Below are positions 8,578-16,590 of a DNA stretch of 64,000 nucleotides, piece after piece. Both the position numbers and the translations under genes were made by a program. Below the pieces are notes generated by a model. It saw nothing but the letters and a program-made list of their open reading frames with translations. It ran no database searches and was not told the origin of the DNA. Positions within the stretch are counted from its first letter, which is position 1, and every line of letters starts with the position of its first letter. Source of the DNA: Psychroflexus salis (GTDB lineage Bacteria; Bacteroidota; Bacteroidia; Flavobacteriales; Flavobacteriaceae); NCBI RefSeq assembly GCF_014640175.1, contig NZ_BMGL01000004.1, forward strand, positions 161,383 through 225,382, given 5' to 3'.

Positions 8578-9879
8578 TTAATTCAACAATTTCTTTTTAT
8601 AAACATCAAATATCTCATTTTCATATTTTTTGAAAAATTCAGGATCAAAATTAGCTTCTTTTAAATGTTCAATTACATAATCAATACTTTTTTCTTGATT
8701 TAACCATGCATCAAATTTCTCATGCCGCATTCGAATACCAAAGGTATTAATCCCTGTAAATTTTCTGCTTTCAGTTTCAAAATGCATATGAATGCATTTA
8801 TTTTCGATAGTAGCTTTCCAATAAAAATCAGAATGCCCTTTTTTGGGTTTTGGAAAAACCCAGCCATAAGTTTGGTATTCTACATCAAAAAATTTGGCAG
8901 AGTTAAACCAATTTCCGGGTTTGTAATTGCTTGGATTTCCAGTTAAGCTTTGGGCCAGAGTTTCGCCCATCATACGCCCCGTGTACCAAACTGCTTCAAT
9001 AGGTGGTCGGTTTCCTGTCGGATTTCGTTGTTCTGCACAATCGCCAATAGCATAAATATGTTGGATGTTGGTTTGTAGGTTTTGATTTACTAAAACACCA
9101 TGATTAGTTTCTATCGATGAATTTTTTAAGAAATCGATATTTGGTGAAACTCCTGCAGTTAAACCAACTACGTTACAGTCTATTTGTTCTCCTGTCTCTT
9201 CAATAATAATTGATTTTACATTTCCATGTTTATCGGCTTCAATGGATTTTAAATTGGTGTTTAATCGTAAGTCGATGCCATGTTCGAGAATATGTTTGTT
9301 AAGCATTTCGGATTCTTCTAAAGGTAACACATTGCTCCAGAAGCTTTTTTCACGAACTAAAAATGTTACAGGAATATTTCGAGTACGCAGCATTTCGGCT
9401 AATTCAATTCCAATTAATCCGCCACCTACAATAACTGCGCGTTTACAGATTTGGTTGTTGGGTGCATTTTTTTCTAATTTTTCTAAATCTTGTTTGGAAT
9501 ATAAACCTTGCACTTGTGGTAAATCCTGCCCTGGCCAACCAAATTTATTGGGTTTTGAACCAGTAGCAATTACCAATTTGTCGTACTGGAAGGTTTCGCC
9601 AGAGTTTAGTAAAAGTTGATTATTTTGAGTCTGAACTTCTTCAACATATGCTTTTTTTAATTCGATTCGGTTTTTCTTCCAAAAATGATCTTCATATGGC
9701 TTTAAGTGATTCCACTTCATATGGCCCATGTATACATACATTAAAGCTGTTCTCGAAAAAAAGTGTTCACTTTCAGCAGAAATTAGCGTAATGCGTTTAT
9801 TTGAATTTTTTCGGATGTGGCGAGCTAGAGTTACACCAGCAATTCCATTACCAATAATAACAATGTGTTCTTGATTCAA
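8578..9879 (-). CDS. NAD(P)/FAD-dependent oxidoreductase
   Basis: The 433-aa pyridine nucleotide-disulfide-type oxidoreductase has two dinucleotide-binding motifs. N-terminal IGNGIAGVTLARHIRK (FAD, residues 9-24) and central VIVGGGLIGIELAEML (NAD(P)H) are followed by the second FAD contact HIYAIGDCAEQRNP. No redox-active CxxxxC pair is seen in the N-terminal region, so it is more like NADH:rubredoxin/nitrite-type or ferredoxin reductases than dihydrolipoamide dehydrogenases. The first gene of a two-gene unit with the membrane ferredoxin downstream. Together they look like an NAD(P)H-to-iron-sulfur electron path at the inner membrane; the end acceptor is not visible. Confidence 0.85.
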   Translation of the reverse strand: MNQEHIVIIGNGIAGVTLARHIRKNSNKRITLISAESEHFFSRTALMYVYMGHMKWNHLKPYEDHFWKKNRIELKKAYVEEVQTQNNQLLLNSGETFQYDKLVIATGSKPNKFGWPGQDLPQVQGLYSKQDLEKLEKNAPNNQICKRAVIVGGGLIGIELAEMLRTRNIPVTFLVREKSFWSNVLPLEESEMLNKHILEHGIDLRLNTNLKSIEADKHGNVKSIIIEETGEQIDCNVVGLTAGVSPNIDFLKNSSIETNHGVLVNQNLQTNIQHIYAIGDCAEQRNPTGNRPPIEAVWYTGRMMGETLAQSLTGNPSNYKPGNWFNSAKFFDVEYQTYGWVFPKPKKGHSDFYWKATIENKCIHMHFETESRKFTGINTFGIRMRHEKFDAWLNQEKSIDYVIEHLKEANFDPEFFKKYENEIFDVYKKKLLN

Positions 9880-9968
9880 AATGCATATTTTTAAACTAGT
9901 CGAATATTTTTTTTAGTGCTTACACCATTCTATGCAATCCTAATACCAAGTATAAAAAAAGACTAAAA

Positions 9969-10670
9969 TTAATTTGTCAATTTATTTTCAAAATCTTCTA
10001 AATGTAAAGCATTTTCAACTTTAAATTCTCCAATTTTAGTTCTTTTTAAGGCAGAAAGATGAGCACCTGCATGTAAAGCCTTTCCAAAATCGTGTGCCAA
10101 GCTTCTAATGTAAGTACCTTTACTACAAGTTACTTCAAATTCAACTTTCGGAAAATCAATCTTAGTAATTTGAAAGTTTTTAATAAAAACTTTACGGCTT
10201 GGTATTTCTACTTCTTCACCACTTCTAGCATATTCATATAATCGTTTTCCTTCTTTTTTAAGGGCTGAGAATATAGGGGGCTTTTGATTTATTTTTCCAA
10301 TAAATTGCTGTGTAGTTTGTTGGATTAAGGCTTCATTAATATGTTCGATATCGAAAGATTGGTCAATTTCCGTTTCTAAATCGTAGGATGGAGTAGTAGC
10401 ACCAAGTGTAAACTCTCCGGTATATACTTTTGTTTGACCCATGAAACTTTCAATTTGCTTGGTCATTTTTCCTGTGCAAATAATTACTAAACCAGTTGCT
10501 AACGGGTCTAAAGTTCCAGCATGCCCTACTTTTAGTTTTTTTATTTGAAATTTTTTTTTAATAAGCCATCGTACTTTATTTACTAATTGAAAAGATGTCC
10601 AATGCAGTGGTTTATCAAAAAGCAAAACCTGTCCTTTTTGAAAATCTTCTAAAGTTGAAGCGAGCTTCAT
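9969..10670 (-). CDS. truB: tRNA pseudouridine(55) synthase
   Basis: Converts U55 in the T-loop of tRNAs to pseudouridine. The 233-aa protein has the TruB signature VGHAGTLDPLATGLV with the catalytic Asp at residue 55, plus FDKPLHWTSF near the N-terminus and CSKGTYIRSLAHDFG, the KGTYIR motif of the active site. It lacks a long C-terminal PUA domain, as is usual for shorter bacterial forms. Last gene of ftsX-DUF3098-truB, with only 3 bp between it and DUF3098. In many Bacteroidota an undecaprenyl-diphosphatase gene lies between these two, and it is absent here. Confidence 0.96.
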   Translation of the reverse strand: MKLASTLEDFQKGQVLLFDKPLHWTSFQLVNKVRWLIKKKFQIKKLKVGHAGTLDPLATGLVIICTGKMTKQIESFMGQTKVYTGEFTLGATTPSYDLETEIDQSFDIEHINEALIQQTTQQFIGKINQKPPIFSALKKEGKRLYEYARSGEEVEIPSRKVFIKNFQITKIDFPKVEFEVTCSKGTYIRSLAHDFGKALHAGAHLSALKRTKIGEFKVENALHLEDFENKLTN

Positions 10671-10673
10671 GAA

Positions 10674-10961
10674 TTAGTTTTTATGGGGATTTAATAAAAT
10701 GGCGTAAACTTCAACAGCAAAACCGATGATGACTAAAGTAGGTGCTAGACGAATTCTTCGCCAACTAAAAATCTCAGGATTAAAAACATTGGGGTCTTCG
10801 CTACCGCCGCCAGTCATTAAAATAAAACCCAAGCTAATAATAGCAGCTCCTATGAGCATAAAAATATAGTTTTTTTTCTCAAAAATAAATTCATTTTGAA
10901 CCTTGTTATTATTTTGATTTTTCAAAGTTTTGTTTTTTTTATTCTTAGTAGTAGAGCTCAT
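10674..10961 (-). CDS. DUF3098 family small membrane protein
   Basis: The 95-aa protein has a Lys/Asn-rich N-terminus of about 30 residues, then two hydrophobic helices (FMLIGAAIISLGFILMTGG and APTLVIIGFAVEVYAILL) joined by SEDPNVFNPEIFSWRRIR, the conserved core of DUF3098. Function unknown. It overlaps the end of ftsX by 17 bp, so translation is probably coupled, and this linkage to ftsX is conserved in the phylum, hinting at a role in the cell envelope or division (inference). Confidence 0.9.
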   Translation of the reverse strand: MSSTTKNKKNKTLKNQNNNKVQNEFIFEKKNYIFMLIGAAIISLGFILMTGGGSEDPNVFNPEIFSWRRIRLAPTLVIIGFAVEVYAILLNPHKN

Positions 10962-11823
10962 CTGTTTTTAAATTTAAGAAACGTTGGGTAGCAAAAAAGG
11001 TACTTATCCAAGTTATTATAATTCCGAGTATAAAGATGCCCGCAAAAACCGAACCTACAATTATAGGATCTTTTAAAAGGTTTAAATTAGGAAAAGCTTC
11101 ATTTAAGTAGTACATTAACACAGCCATTCCAGCTAACGATAAAATAGAACCTACTATACCAAGTTTTATGCTTTTCCAAATAAAAGGTCTTCGAATAAAA
11201 CCTTTTGTAGCACCAACCATTTGCATGGTTTTGATGATGAAGCGTTTTGAATATACCGATAAACGTATGGAACTATTAATAAGCAACACCGCTATAAAGG
11301 TAAATACACCACAAATTACTAAAATCCAGAAGCTTAATTTTTTAATATTATCATTTAATAGGGCAATTAAAGGTTTGTCGTAAACTACTTTATCTACGTA
11401 ATCGTACTCCATTAAATCTCTTTTAATTTCAGCCAATTGGACTTCGGTAACATAATCTGCATTAAAATACACGTCGATGCTGTTTTTTAAGGGATTATAA
11501 CCAAGGAAATCCATAAAGTCTTCGCCTAAATCTTTTTTGGTCATTTCGGCTGCTTCTTCCTTAGAAACGAAATTTGCACTTTTGGTAAACTCAGATAGGC
11601 TTAAACTCTTTTGTAATTCTTCTATATCAATTTCTTTGGCAGTTTCATCAAAAAAGACGCTTAATGCTACTTGTTCTTTAAAGTAATCGGCAACTTTTTT
11701 GGTGTTGAGAACAATTAAACCTAAACTGCCCAATATAAAAAGTACCAGTGCAATACTAATAACAACAGAAAAATAGGAAGAAATTAATCTTCGGCGTTGA
11801 TAACGTTCAAACGAAGAAGCCAT
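10945..11823 (-). CDS. ftsX: Cell division protein FtsX (permease-like)
   Basis: The 292-aa protein has the FtsX layout: a cytoplasmic N-terminus (SSFERYQRRRLISSYFSVV), a first membrane helix, a periplasmic domain (about residues 45-165) with SLSLSEFTKSANFVSKEEAA, then three C-terminal helices with the signature FIIKTMQMVGATKGFIRRPF. FtsX, with the ATPase FtsE (not in this window), relays signals to periplasmic murein hydrolases during septation. First gene of the ftsX-DUF3098-truB unit. No -7 consensus element is seen close upstream on the minus strand. Confidence 0.95.
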   Translation of the reverse strand: MASSFERYQRRRLISSYFSVVISIALVLFILGSLGLIVLNTKKVADYFKEQVALSVFFDETAKEIDIEELQKSLSLSEFTKSANFVSKEEAAEMTKKDLGEDFMDFLGYNPLKNSIDVYFNADYVTEVQLAEIKRDLMEYDYVDKVVYDKPLIALLNDNIKKLSFWILVICGVFTFIAVLLINSSIRLSVYSKRFIIKTMQMVGATKGFIRRPFIWKSIKLGIVGSILSLAGMAVLMYYLNEAFPNLNLLKDPIIVGSVFAGIFILGIIITWISTFFATQRFLNLKTDELYY

Positions 11824-12054
11824 TGATTTTGTTTTTGGTAAAAATAAAAAACTAAATGAATATGATAAGCAATTTTTTATTCTTTCGAATTTGTTTTAAA
11901 TATAAAACTAAGTTATGCCATATTAATTAACGAATAAAGCCAAACTTTGTTGTTTTAAAATAGATTTAGATGAGGATAAGTCGATTTAAGTTATGTAAGT
12001 TGAACAAGGATATAGCTTTGGTTGTAGGCAATTTAAAATTATATAAGCAACAAC
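11824..12054. other. AT-rich divergent intergenic region between ftsX and rplM
   Basis: About 230 bp of AT-rich sequence between the divergent ftsX and rplM units, upstream of the rplM promoter. No RNA gene, strong hairpin or convincing small gene was found. A 50-codon frame starting at 11970 was considered and rejected because it runs through the rplM promoter. Confidence 0.5.
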
Positions 12055-12084
12055 TTGAAATTAAAATTATTAATTGTACATTTG
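12055..12084 (+). promoter_or_regulatory. Promoter of rplM-rpsI
   Basis: A -33 TTG at 12055-12057 and a -7 TACATTTG at 12077-12084 are separated by 19 bp, a full match to the Bacteroidota consensus TTG-N17-23-TAnnTTTG. Transcription should begin near 12090, leaving a leader of about 45 nt before the GTG start. Confidence 0.8.
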
Positions 12085-12088
12085 CACT

Positions 12089-12104
12089 CCTAAAATTTTT
12101 TAGG
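12089..12104 (+). promoter_or_regulatory. Candidate L13 autoregulatory leader hairpin
   Basis: CCTAAAA (12089-12095) and TTTTAGG (12098-12104) form a perfect 7-bp hairpin right at the predicted 5' end of the rplM mRNA, with a purine-rich AGGAAAGGAATG just after. Ribosomal-protein leaders have been proposed in front of rplM in Bacteroidota. Assignment here rests on position and hairpin only. Confidence 0.4.
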
Positions 12105-12135
12105 AAAGGAATGTTTAATTAGTAAATTTAAAAGT

Positions 12136-12591
12136 GTGGATACATTAAGTTACAAAACAGTTTCTGCCAATGCTAAAACCGTAGATAAAGAATGGTTGTT
12201 AGTAGATGCAGAAGGACAGTCATTAGGACGTCTAGCTTCTGTTGTAGCCAAATTTCTTCGTGGAAAACACAAACCAAATTTCACTCCGCATGTTGATTGT
12301 GGCGATAACGTAGTTGTTATCAATGCAGAAAAAATCAACTTAACGGGGAAAAAATGGGATGACAAAGAATATTTGCGTTACACTGGCTACCCAGGAGGAC
12401 AAAGAAGTATGAATGCAACCGAAATGTTTGGAAAAGGGCCTGAGCGCCTTATTGAAAAGTCGGTTAAAGGAATGCTTCCCAAAAACAAATTAGGTTCTGC
12501 TTTATTTAGAAACCTAAGAGTAGTAGTAGGTGAAGAGCATAATTTAGAAGCTCAAAAACCTAAAAAAATTAATTTAAACGAACTCGTGTAG
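12136..12591 (+). CDS. rplM: 50S ribosomal protein L13
   Basis: The 151-aa protein has the L13 landmarks WLLVDAEGQSLGRLASVVAKFLRGKHKP, DCGDNVVVINAEKINLTGKKWDDKEY, and GMLPKNKLG near the C-terminus. It binds 23S rRNA early in 50S assembly. The start is GTG at 12136: the only in-frame upstream ATG, at 12111, is cut off by a TAG four codons later, and GTG-DTLSYKT matches the family's N-terminus in this group. It is directly abutted by rpsI with no spacer, the usual L13-S9 pair. Expression is from the promoter at 12055-12084, possibly with leader control. Confidence 0.97.
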   Translation: MDTLSYKTVSANAKTVDKEWLLVDAEGQSLGRLASVVAKFLRGKHKPNFTPHVDCGDNVVVINAEKINLTGKKWDDKEYLRYTGYPGGQRSMNATEMFGKGPERLIEKSVKGMLPKNKLGSALFRNLRVVVGEEHNLEAQKPKKINLNELV

Positions 12592-12978
12592 ATGGAAACA
12601 ATTCACAAAATTGGTCGTAGAAAAACTTCTGTAGCTCGTATTTATCTTTCTGAAGGTAAGGGTGAGGTTCAGGTAAATGGAAAAAAAGCAAACGATTATT
12701 TTACAACAGCACAGTTGTTGTATAAATTAAATCAACCGTTTTTATTAACTGATACCGAGGGGAGTTACGATGTAAAAGTAAATGTATTGGGCGGTGGTAT
12801 TACTGGTCAAGCTGAAGCTATTCGTCTTGCAATTTCAAGAGCTTTATGCCATATTGATATTGAGCATAGAGCTGTTTTAAAACCTGAAGGATTACTTACT
12901 AGAGATCCAAGAATGGTAGAGCGTAAGAAATTCGGTCAGAAAAAAGCGAGAAAGAAATTCCAATTCTCAAAACGTTAA
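12592..12978 (+). CDS. rpsI: 30S ribosomal protein S9
   Basis: The 128-aa protein has the S9 hallmarks: IGRRKTSVARIYL near the N-terminus, NVLGGGITGQAEAIRLAISRAL in the middle, and the basic C-terminal tail ending KFQFSKR, which reaches the P-site tRNA in the ribosome. ATG follows the rplM stop with no intervening base, so translation is probably coupled. No terminator with a T-run lies directly after it; a small hairpin at 12990-13003 is present. Confidence 0.97.
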   Translation: METIHKIGRRKTSVARIYLSEGKGEVQVNGKKANDYFTTAQLLYKLNQPFLLTDTEGSYDVKVNVLGGGITGQAEAIRLAISRALCHIDIEHRAVLKPEGLLTRDPRMVERKKFGQKKARKKFQFSKR

Positions 12979-12989
12979 TCAATTGGTGG

Positions 12990-13106
12990 TTGCCTTTAGG
13001 CAATTTAAGTTCAATCAATAATAATAAAGTTGTTGTTATTCCGTATAATGCGGAAGTTAGTTTAGCATCTAAATAAATAAGGCCAAAATATTGTCACTTA
13101 TTTATT
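12990..13106 (+). promoter_or_regulatory. Structured rpsB leader / rpsI-rpsB spacer (candidate S2 leader)
   Basis: Three hairpins lie in series in this spacer: TTGCC/GGCAA at 12990-13003, TTCCG/CGGAA near 13039-13055, and a perfect 10-bp inverted repeat AATAAATAAG (13072-13081) / CTTATTTATT (13097-13106) about 30 nt before the rpsB ATG. S2 commonly autoregulates its own operon, so an S2-binding leader is a reasonable guess. No clear -7 element was found in the spacer. Confidence 0.35.
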
Positions 13107-13138
13107 GCTATCTCAACAGAACGTAAACTATTAAAAAA

Positions 13139-13969
13139 ATGGCAAAACAAATCGATGTAAAAGAATTACTAGATTCAGGTGTTCACTTTGGTCACTTAAC
13201 CAGAAGATGGAACCCAAATATGGCGCCTTACGTATACATGGAACGTAATGGTATACATATTATTAATTTATACAAAACAGTAGCTAAAATGGAAGAAGCA
13301 GGTGCTGCACTTTCAAAAATTGCTGCTAGTGGCAGAAAAATCCTTTTTGTTGCTACCAAAAAACAAGCTAAAGAAATCGTTTCTCAGCAGGCTGAACGTG
13401 CTAACATGCCTTACATTACTGAGCGCTGGCCTGGTGGTATGTTAACTAACTTTGTAACCATTCGTAAATCGGTTAAAAAGATGGCTGCAGTAGACCGTAT
13501 GAAAAAAGACGGGACTTTTAACTCTCTGTCTAAAAAAGAGCGTTTACAAGTAGACCGTATGAAAGCTAAGTTAGAAAAAAACTTAGGTTCAATTTCAGAC
13601 ATGACTCGACTTCCTGGTGCAATATTTATTGTAGATACACTTCGTGAACACATTGCTGTAAAAGAAGCACAGAAATTAAACATTCCAATTTTCGCAATGG
13701 TCGATACTAACTCAGATCCTCGTGAAGTAGATTTTGCAATCCCATCGAACGATGATGCGTCTAAATCTATTGAAAAAGTGGTTTCTTATGTAGTAGATAC
13801 AATTATCGAAGGTGCTACATCTAGAAAAGAAGATATTAAAGCTAAAGAGCAAGAGAAAGAAGCTAAAAAAGCTGCTAAAGCTGAAAAGGAGAAAGAAGTA
13901 ACAGAAGCAAAACAAGCTGATGAAGCTAAAACAACTACTCCTGAAGATAAGTCGGCAAAAACCGAATAA
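13139..13969 (+). CDS. rpsB: 30S ribosomal protein S2
   Basis: The 276-aa protein has the S2 signatures LLDSGVHFGHLTRRWNPNM, ILFVATKKQAKEIV, RWPGGMLTNF and PIFAMVDTNSDP. After about residue 225 there is a low-complexity Lys/Glu/Ala-rich tail of roughly 50 residues, a variable extension also known from other members of this group. S2 is a late-assembling 30S protein. It precedes tsf, the classical rpsB-tsf order, but a 12-bp hairpin sits between them. Confidence 0.97.
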   Translation: MAKQIDVKELLDSGVHFGHLTRRWNPNMAPYVYMERNGIHIINLYKTVAKMEEAGAALSKIAASGRKILFVATKKQAKEIVSQQAERANMPYITERWPGGMLTNFVTIRKSVKKMAAVDRMKKDGTFNSLSKKERLQVDRMKAKLEKNLGSISDMTRLPGAIFIVDTLREHIAVKEAQKLNIPIFAMVDTNSDPREVDFAIPSNDDASKSIEKVVSYVVDTIIEGATSRKEDIKAKEQEKEAKKAAKAEKEKEVTEAKQADEAKTTTPEDKSAKTE

Positions 13970-13994
13970 GTTTTAAATAAAACAATAATACTTC

Positions 13995-14025
13995 AAGTCG
14001 TTTAGCTTTTGCTAAACGGCTTTCT
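13995..14025 (+). terminator. Hairpin between rpsB and tsf (partial terminator)
   Basis: CGTTTAGC (13999-14006) and GCTAAACG (14011-14018) pair around a TTTT loop. The stem extends to 12 bp with AAGT/GCTT including one G-T wobble. The following tract is CTTTCTTT rather than a clean T-run, so it may attenuate rather than stop transcription and so lower tsf relative to rpsB. Confidence 0.55.
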
Positions 14026-14041
14026 TTAAAAATACAGAATT

Positions 14042-14869
14042 ATGGCAAAAATAACTGCTGCAGAAGTAAACAAATTAAGAAAAAGTACTGGTGCTGGTAT
14101 GATGGATTGTAAAAAAGCTTTAGTTGAAGCTGATGGCGATTTTGATAAAGCAATTGAAGTACTTCGTAAAAAAGGTCAAAAAGTAGCTGCTAAAAGAGCG
14201 GACAGAGAGTCTAGCGAAGGAGCAGTTATAGCTAAGGTTAACGCAGAAGCTAATAAAGGAGTTATCGTTTCTTTAAATTGTGAAACCGATTTCGTAGCTA
14301 AAAACGACGATTTCGTTAAAATGGCTAATGATTTCGCTGAATTAGCATTAGGTGTGGCAACAAAAGAAGATTTATTAAAATTAGACTACAACGGTATTTC
14401 AGTTGAAGAAAAATTGACTGAACAAACGGGTGTAATCGGTGAAAAAATCGAAATAGGTGATTTTAGAATTTTAGAAGCTGTATTTGTTGGATCTTACATT
14501 CATGCAGGTAATAAAATTGGAGTTTTAACTGGTTTATCTAAAGCAGCTGATAATGCAGAAGAAGTGGCCAAAGAAGTTTCTATGCAAGCTGCAGCAATGA
14601 ATCCTGTTGCTCTAAATGAAGATGGTGTAGATACAGAAACTATCGAACGTGAAACAGAAATTGCCAAAGATCAATTACGCCAAGAAGGAAAACCAGAAGA
14701 AATGTTAGACAATATTGTTAAGGGTAAAATTCAACGTTTCTTTAAAGACAATACTCTAGTGCATCAAGCTTTTATTAAAGATAATAAAATAAGTGTTGCG
14801 AAACACGTTCAAAATAGTCTTGGTAAAGATGTAGAAATAACTGCTTTCGAAAGAGTTGCTTTAGGTTAA
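14042..14869 (+). CDS. tsf: Elongation factor Ts
   Basis: Nucleotide exchange factor for EF-Tu. The 275-aa protein has the N-terminal UBA-like domain with VNKLRKSTGAGMMDCKKAL and the EF-Tu contact motif LNCETDFVAKNDDF, where the TDFV residues insert into EF-Tu. The C-terminal dimerisation/coiled-coil part (IAKDQLRQEGKPEEM...KGKIQRFFKDNTLVHQAF) is complete, giving normal length. Placed after rpsB and followed by a strong terminator, with pyrH-frr next in the same orientation under its own promoter. Confidence 0.97.
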   Translation: MAKITAAEVNKLRKSTGAGMMDCKKALVEADGDFDKAIEVLRKKGQKVAAKRADRESSEGAVIAKVNAEANKGVIVSLNCETDFVAKNDDFVKMANDFAELALGVATKEDLLKLDYNGISVEEKLTEQTGVIGEKIEIGDFRILEAVFVGSYIHAGNKIGVLTGLSKAADNAEEVAKEVSMQAAAMNPVALNEDGVDTETIERETEIAKDQLRQEGKPEEMLDNIVKGKIQRFFKDNTLVHQAFIKDNKISVAKHVQNSLGKDVEITAFERVALG

Positions 14870-14889
14870 TAAAATCTTTTCTAATTTAA

Positions 14890-14924
14890 AAAACCCATTT
14901 CATTCATCTGAAATGGGTTTTTTT
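14890..14924 (+). terminator. Rho-independent terminator after tsf
   Basis: AAAACCCATTTCA (14890-14902) and TGAAATGGGTTTT (14909-14921) form a perfect 13-bp stem with a 6-nt loop followed by further T residues, 20 bp after the tsf stop. Confidence 0.9.
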
Positions 14925-15221
14925 ATGTTAAATTATAACTTCAAAGATATTTTTTAGGTTAATTAGAATAAAACTTACTTTACGCTAAAGTATATTGTTT
15001 TGATAATATAATGTTGTTATTTAATACTCGAATGTTAATATCAACTTACCTGTTTACTACCAGTAATTATTTTAAAGACTCTATGAGTAGTTCAGCCATT
15101 TAAAATAAGATTTGATACTATACAAATCAAGATTTTAAATTGTTAGTTGTAAATTAAATCTAACAATAGTGTTTATGTATCTTTTATCGTAAGGTAATGA
15201 TTTCAGATTTAAAAAATAATG
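14925..15221. other. AT-rich spacer between tsf and pyrH
   Basis: About 300 bp of very AT-rich sequence between the tsf terminator and the pyrH promoter. I see no open frame of note, tRNA or strong hairpin. Confidence 0.5.
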
Positions 15222-15229
15222 TATTTTTG
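15222..15229 (+). promoter_or_regulatory. Promoter -7 element of pyrH-frr
   Basis: TATTTTTG matches TAnnTTTG and ends 17 bp before the pyrH ATG, so the mRNA leader would be only about ten nucleotides. A matching -33 TTG is not obvious. Confidence 0.6.
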
Positions 15230-15246
15230 TCTGCAAATCCCAATTT

Positions 15247-15954
15247 ATGCACTACAAACGTATTTTACTTAAATTATCTGGAGAAGCCTTAATGGGAAAC
15301 CGTAATTACGGGATAGATCCTGACCGTTTATCTGAATATGCTAACGAGATTAAAGCTGCAGTAGATAAAGGTGTACAGGTTGCTATAGTAATTGGCGGCG
15401 GTAATATATTTCGTGGTATATCTGGTGCAAGTAAAGGTATGGATCGTGTTCAGGGTGACCATATGGGAATGTTAGCAACTGTTATTAACGGATTAGCTTT
15501 GCAAAGCGCTTGCGAAGATGCAGGAATTCAAACTCGTTTACAAACAGCCATTAAAATTAACGAAGTTGCGGAGCCTTTTATAAGAAGAAAAGCTATGCGT
15601 CATCTAGAAAAAGGTAGAGTTGTTATTTTTGGAGGTGGAACAGGTAACCCTTATTTTACAACTGATTCAGCAGCTGTCTTAAGAGCTATCGAAATTGAAG
15701 CAGATGTAATATTAAAAGGAACACGTGTAGACGGGATTTATACATCAGATCCTGAAAAAGATGTTGAAGCTACCAAATTTGACTTCATTAGCTTTGATGA
15801 TGTGCTTAGAAAAGGATTAAAAGTAATGGATACAACTGCATTTACCCTAAGTCAAGAAAATGAGCTACCCATTATTGTTTTTGACATGAATACAAAAGGG
15901 AATTTACAAAAGATAATTTCAGGAGAAAATATAGGAACTAAAGTAAATTTATAA
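15247..15954 (+). CDS. pyrH: UMP kinase
   Basis: Phosphorylates UMP to UDP in pyrimidine nucleotide synthesis. The 235-aa protein has the bacterial amino-acid-kinase-fold signatures [38 protein letters not shown] and [21 protein letters not shown], and is of full length. The ATG lies within about 10-15 nt of the predicted transcription start, so the message is nearly leaderless. Followed after 18 bp by frr, the standard pyrH-frr pair linking nucleotide supply and ribosome recycling. Confidence 0.97.
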   Translation: MHYKRILLKLSGEALMGNRNYGIDPDRLSEYANEIKAAVDKGVQVAIVIGGGNIFRGISGASKGMDRVQGDHMGMLATVINGLALQSACEDAGIQTRLQTAIKINEVAEPFIRRKAMRHLEKGRVVIFGGGTGNPYFTTDSAAVLRAIEIEADVILKGTRVDGIYTSDPEKDVEATKFDFISFDDVLRKGLKVMDTTAFTLSQENELPIIVFDMNTKGNLQKIISGENIGTKVNL

Positions 15955-15972
15955 TATACAACATTTTTAACC

Positions 15973-16527
15973 ATGAATGAAGACGTTGAACTAATAATAG
16001 AATCTACAGAAGATGATATGCAAGGAGCGGTTAAGCACCTTAGAAAACAATACATTAATATTAGAGCTGGAAAAGCAAATCCATCTATGTTAAGTGGGGT
16101 GCTTGTTGAGTATTATGGAAGTATGACACCTTTAAGTCAAGTAAGTAATATTAATACGCCCGACGCTCAAACACTTTCGGTGCAGCCTTTTGAAAAATCT
16201 TTGATTCAAGAAATTGAAAAGGCCATTATGAATGCTAACTTAGGATTCAACCCTATGAATAATGGAGAAAGCGTAATTATTAATGTACCACCTTTAACAG
16301 AAGAGAGAAGACGAGAACTTTCTAAGCAAGCTAAATCTGAAGCTGAAGAAGCTAAAATTGGTGTTCGTAATACCCGTAGAAATGCAAATGCTGAATTAAA
16401 AAAACAAGATCTTTCAGAAGATATGCTAAAAGATGCTGAAGATGAAGTTCAAAAGCTTACAGATAAATACATAAGCGATATCGACAAGGTTTATGAAGCT
16501 AAAGATGTCGAAATTATGAAGGTATAA
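15973..16527 (+). CDS. frr: Ribosome recycling factor
   Basis: The 184-aa protein splits post-termination ribosomes together with EF-G. It matches RRF over its full length: RAGKANPSMLSGVLVEYYGSMTPLSQVSNI, ARTLSVQPF-like AQTLSVQPFEKSLIQEIEKAI, INVPPLTEERRRELSKQAK and VRNTRRNANAELKK. The three-helix-bundle domain is highly charged as usual. Co-transcribed with pyrH, and ended by a strong terminator 24 bp downstream. Confidence 0.97.
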   Translation: MNEDVELIIESTEDDMQGAVKHLRKQYINIRAGKANPSMLSGVLVEYYGSMTPLSQVSNINTPDAQTLSVQPFEKSLIQEIEKAIMNANLGFNPMNNGESVIINVPPLTEERRRELSKQAKSEAEEAKIGVRNTRRNANAELKKQDLSEDMLKDAEDEVQKLTDKYISDIDKVYEAKDVEIMKV

Positions 16528-16551
16528 TTTTATTAAAAATACTGTCTATTA

Positions 16552-16590
16552 AAAAAGCTGTTTCAATACCAATTGAAACGGCTTTTTGTT
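16552..16590 (+). terminator. Rho-independent terminator after frr
   Basis: AAAAAGCTGTTTCAAT (16552-16567) pairs with ATTGAAACGGCTTTTT (16572-16587), a 16-bp stem with one G-T wobble and a 4-nt loop, followed by GTTTT. Confidence 0.9.

Noticed and set aside
11970..12122. 50-codon frame upstream of rplM
   Set aside because: It runs through the -33 and -7 elements and leader hairpin of rplM; composition shows no protein-like pattern.
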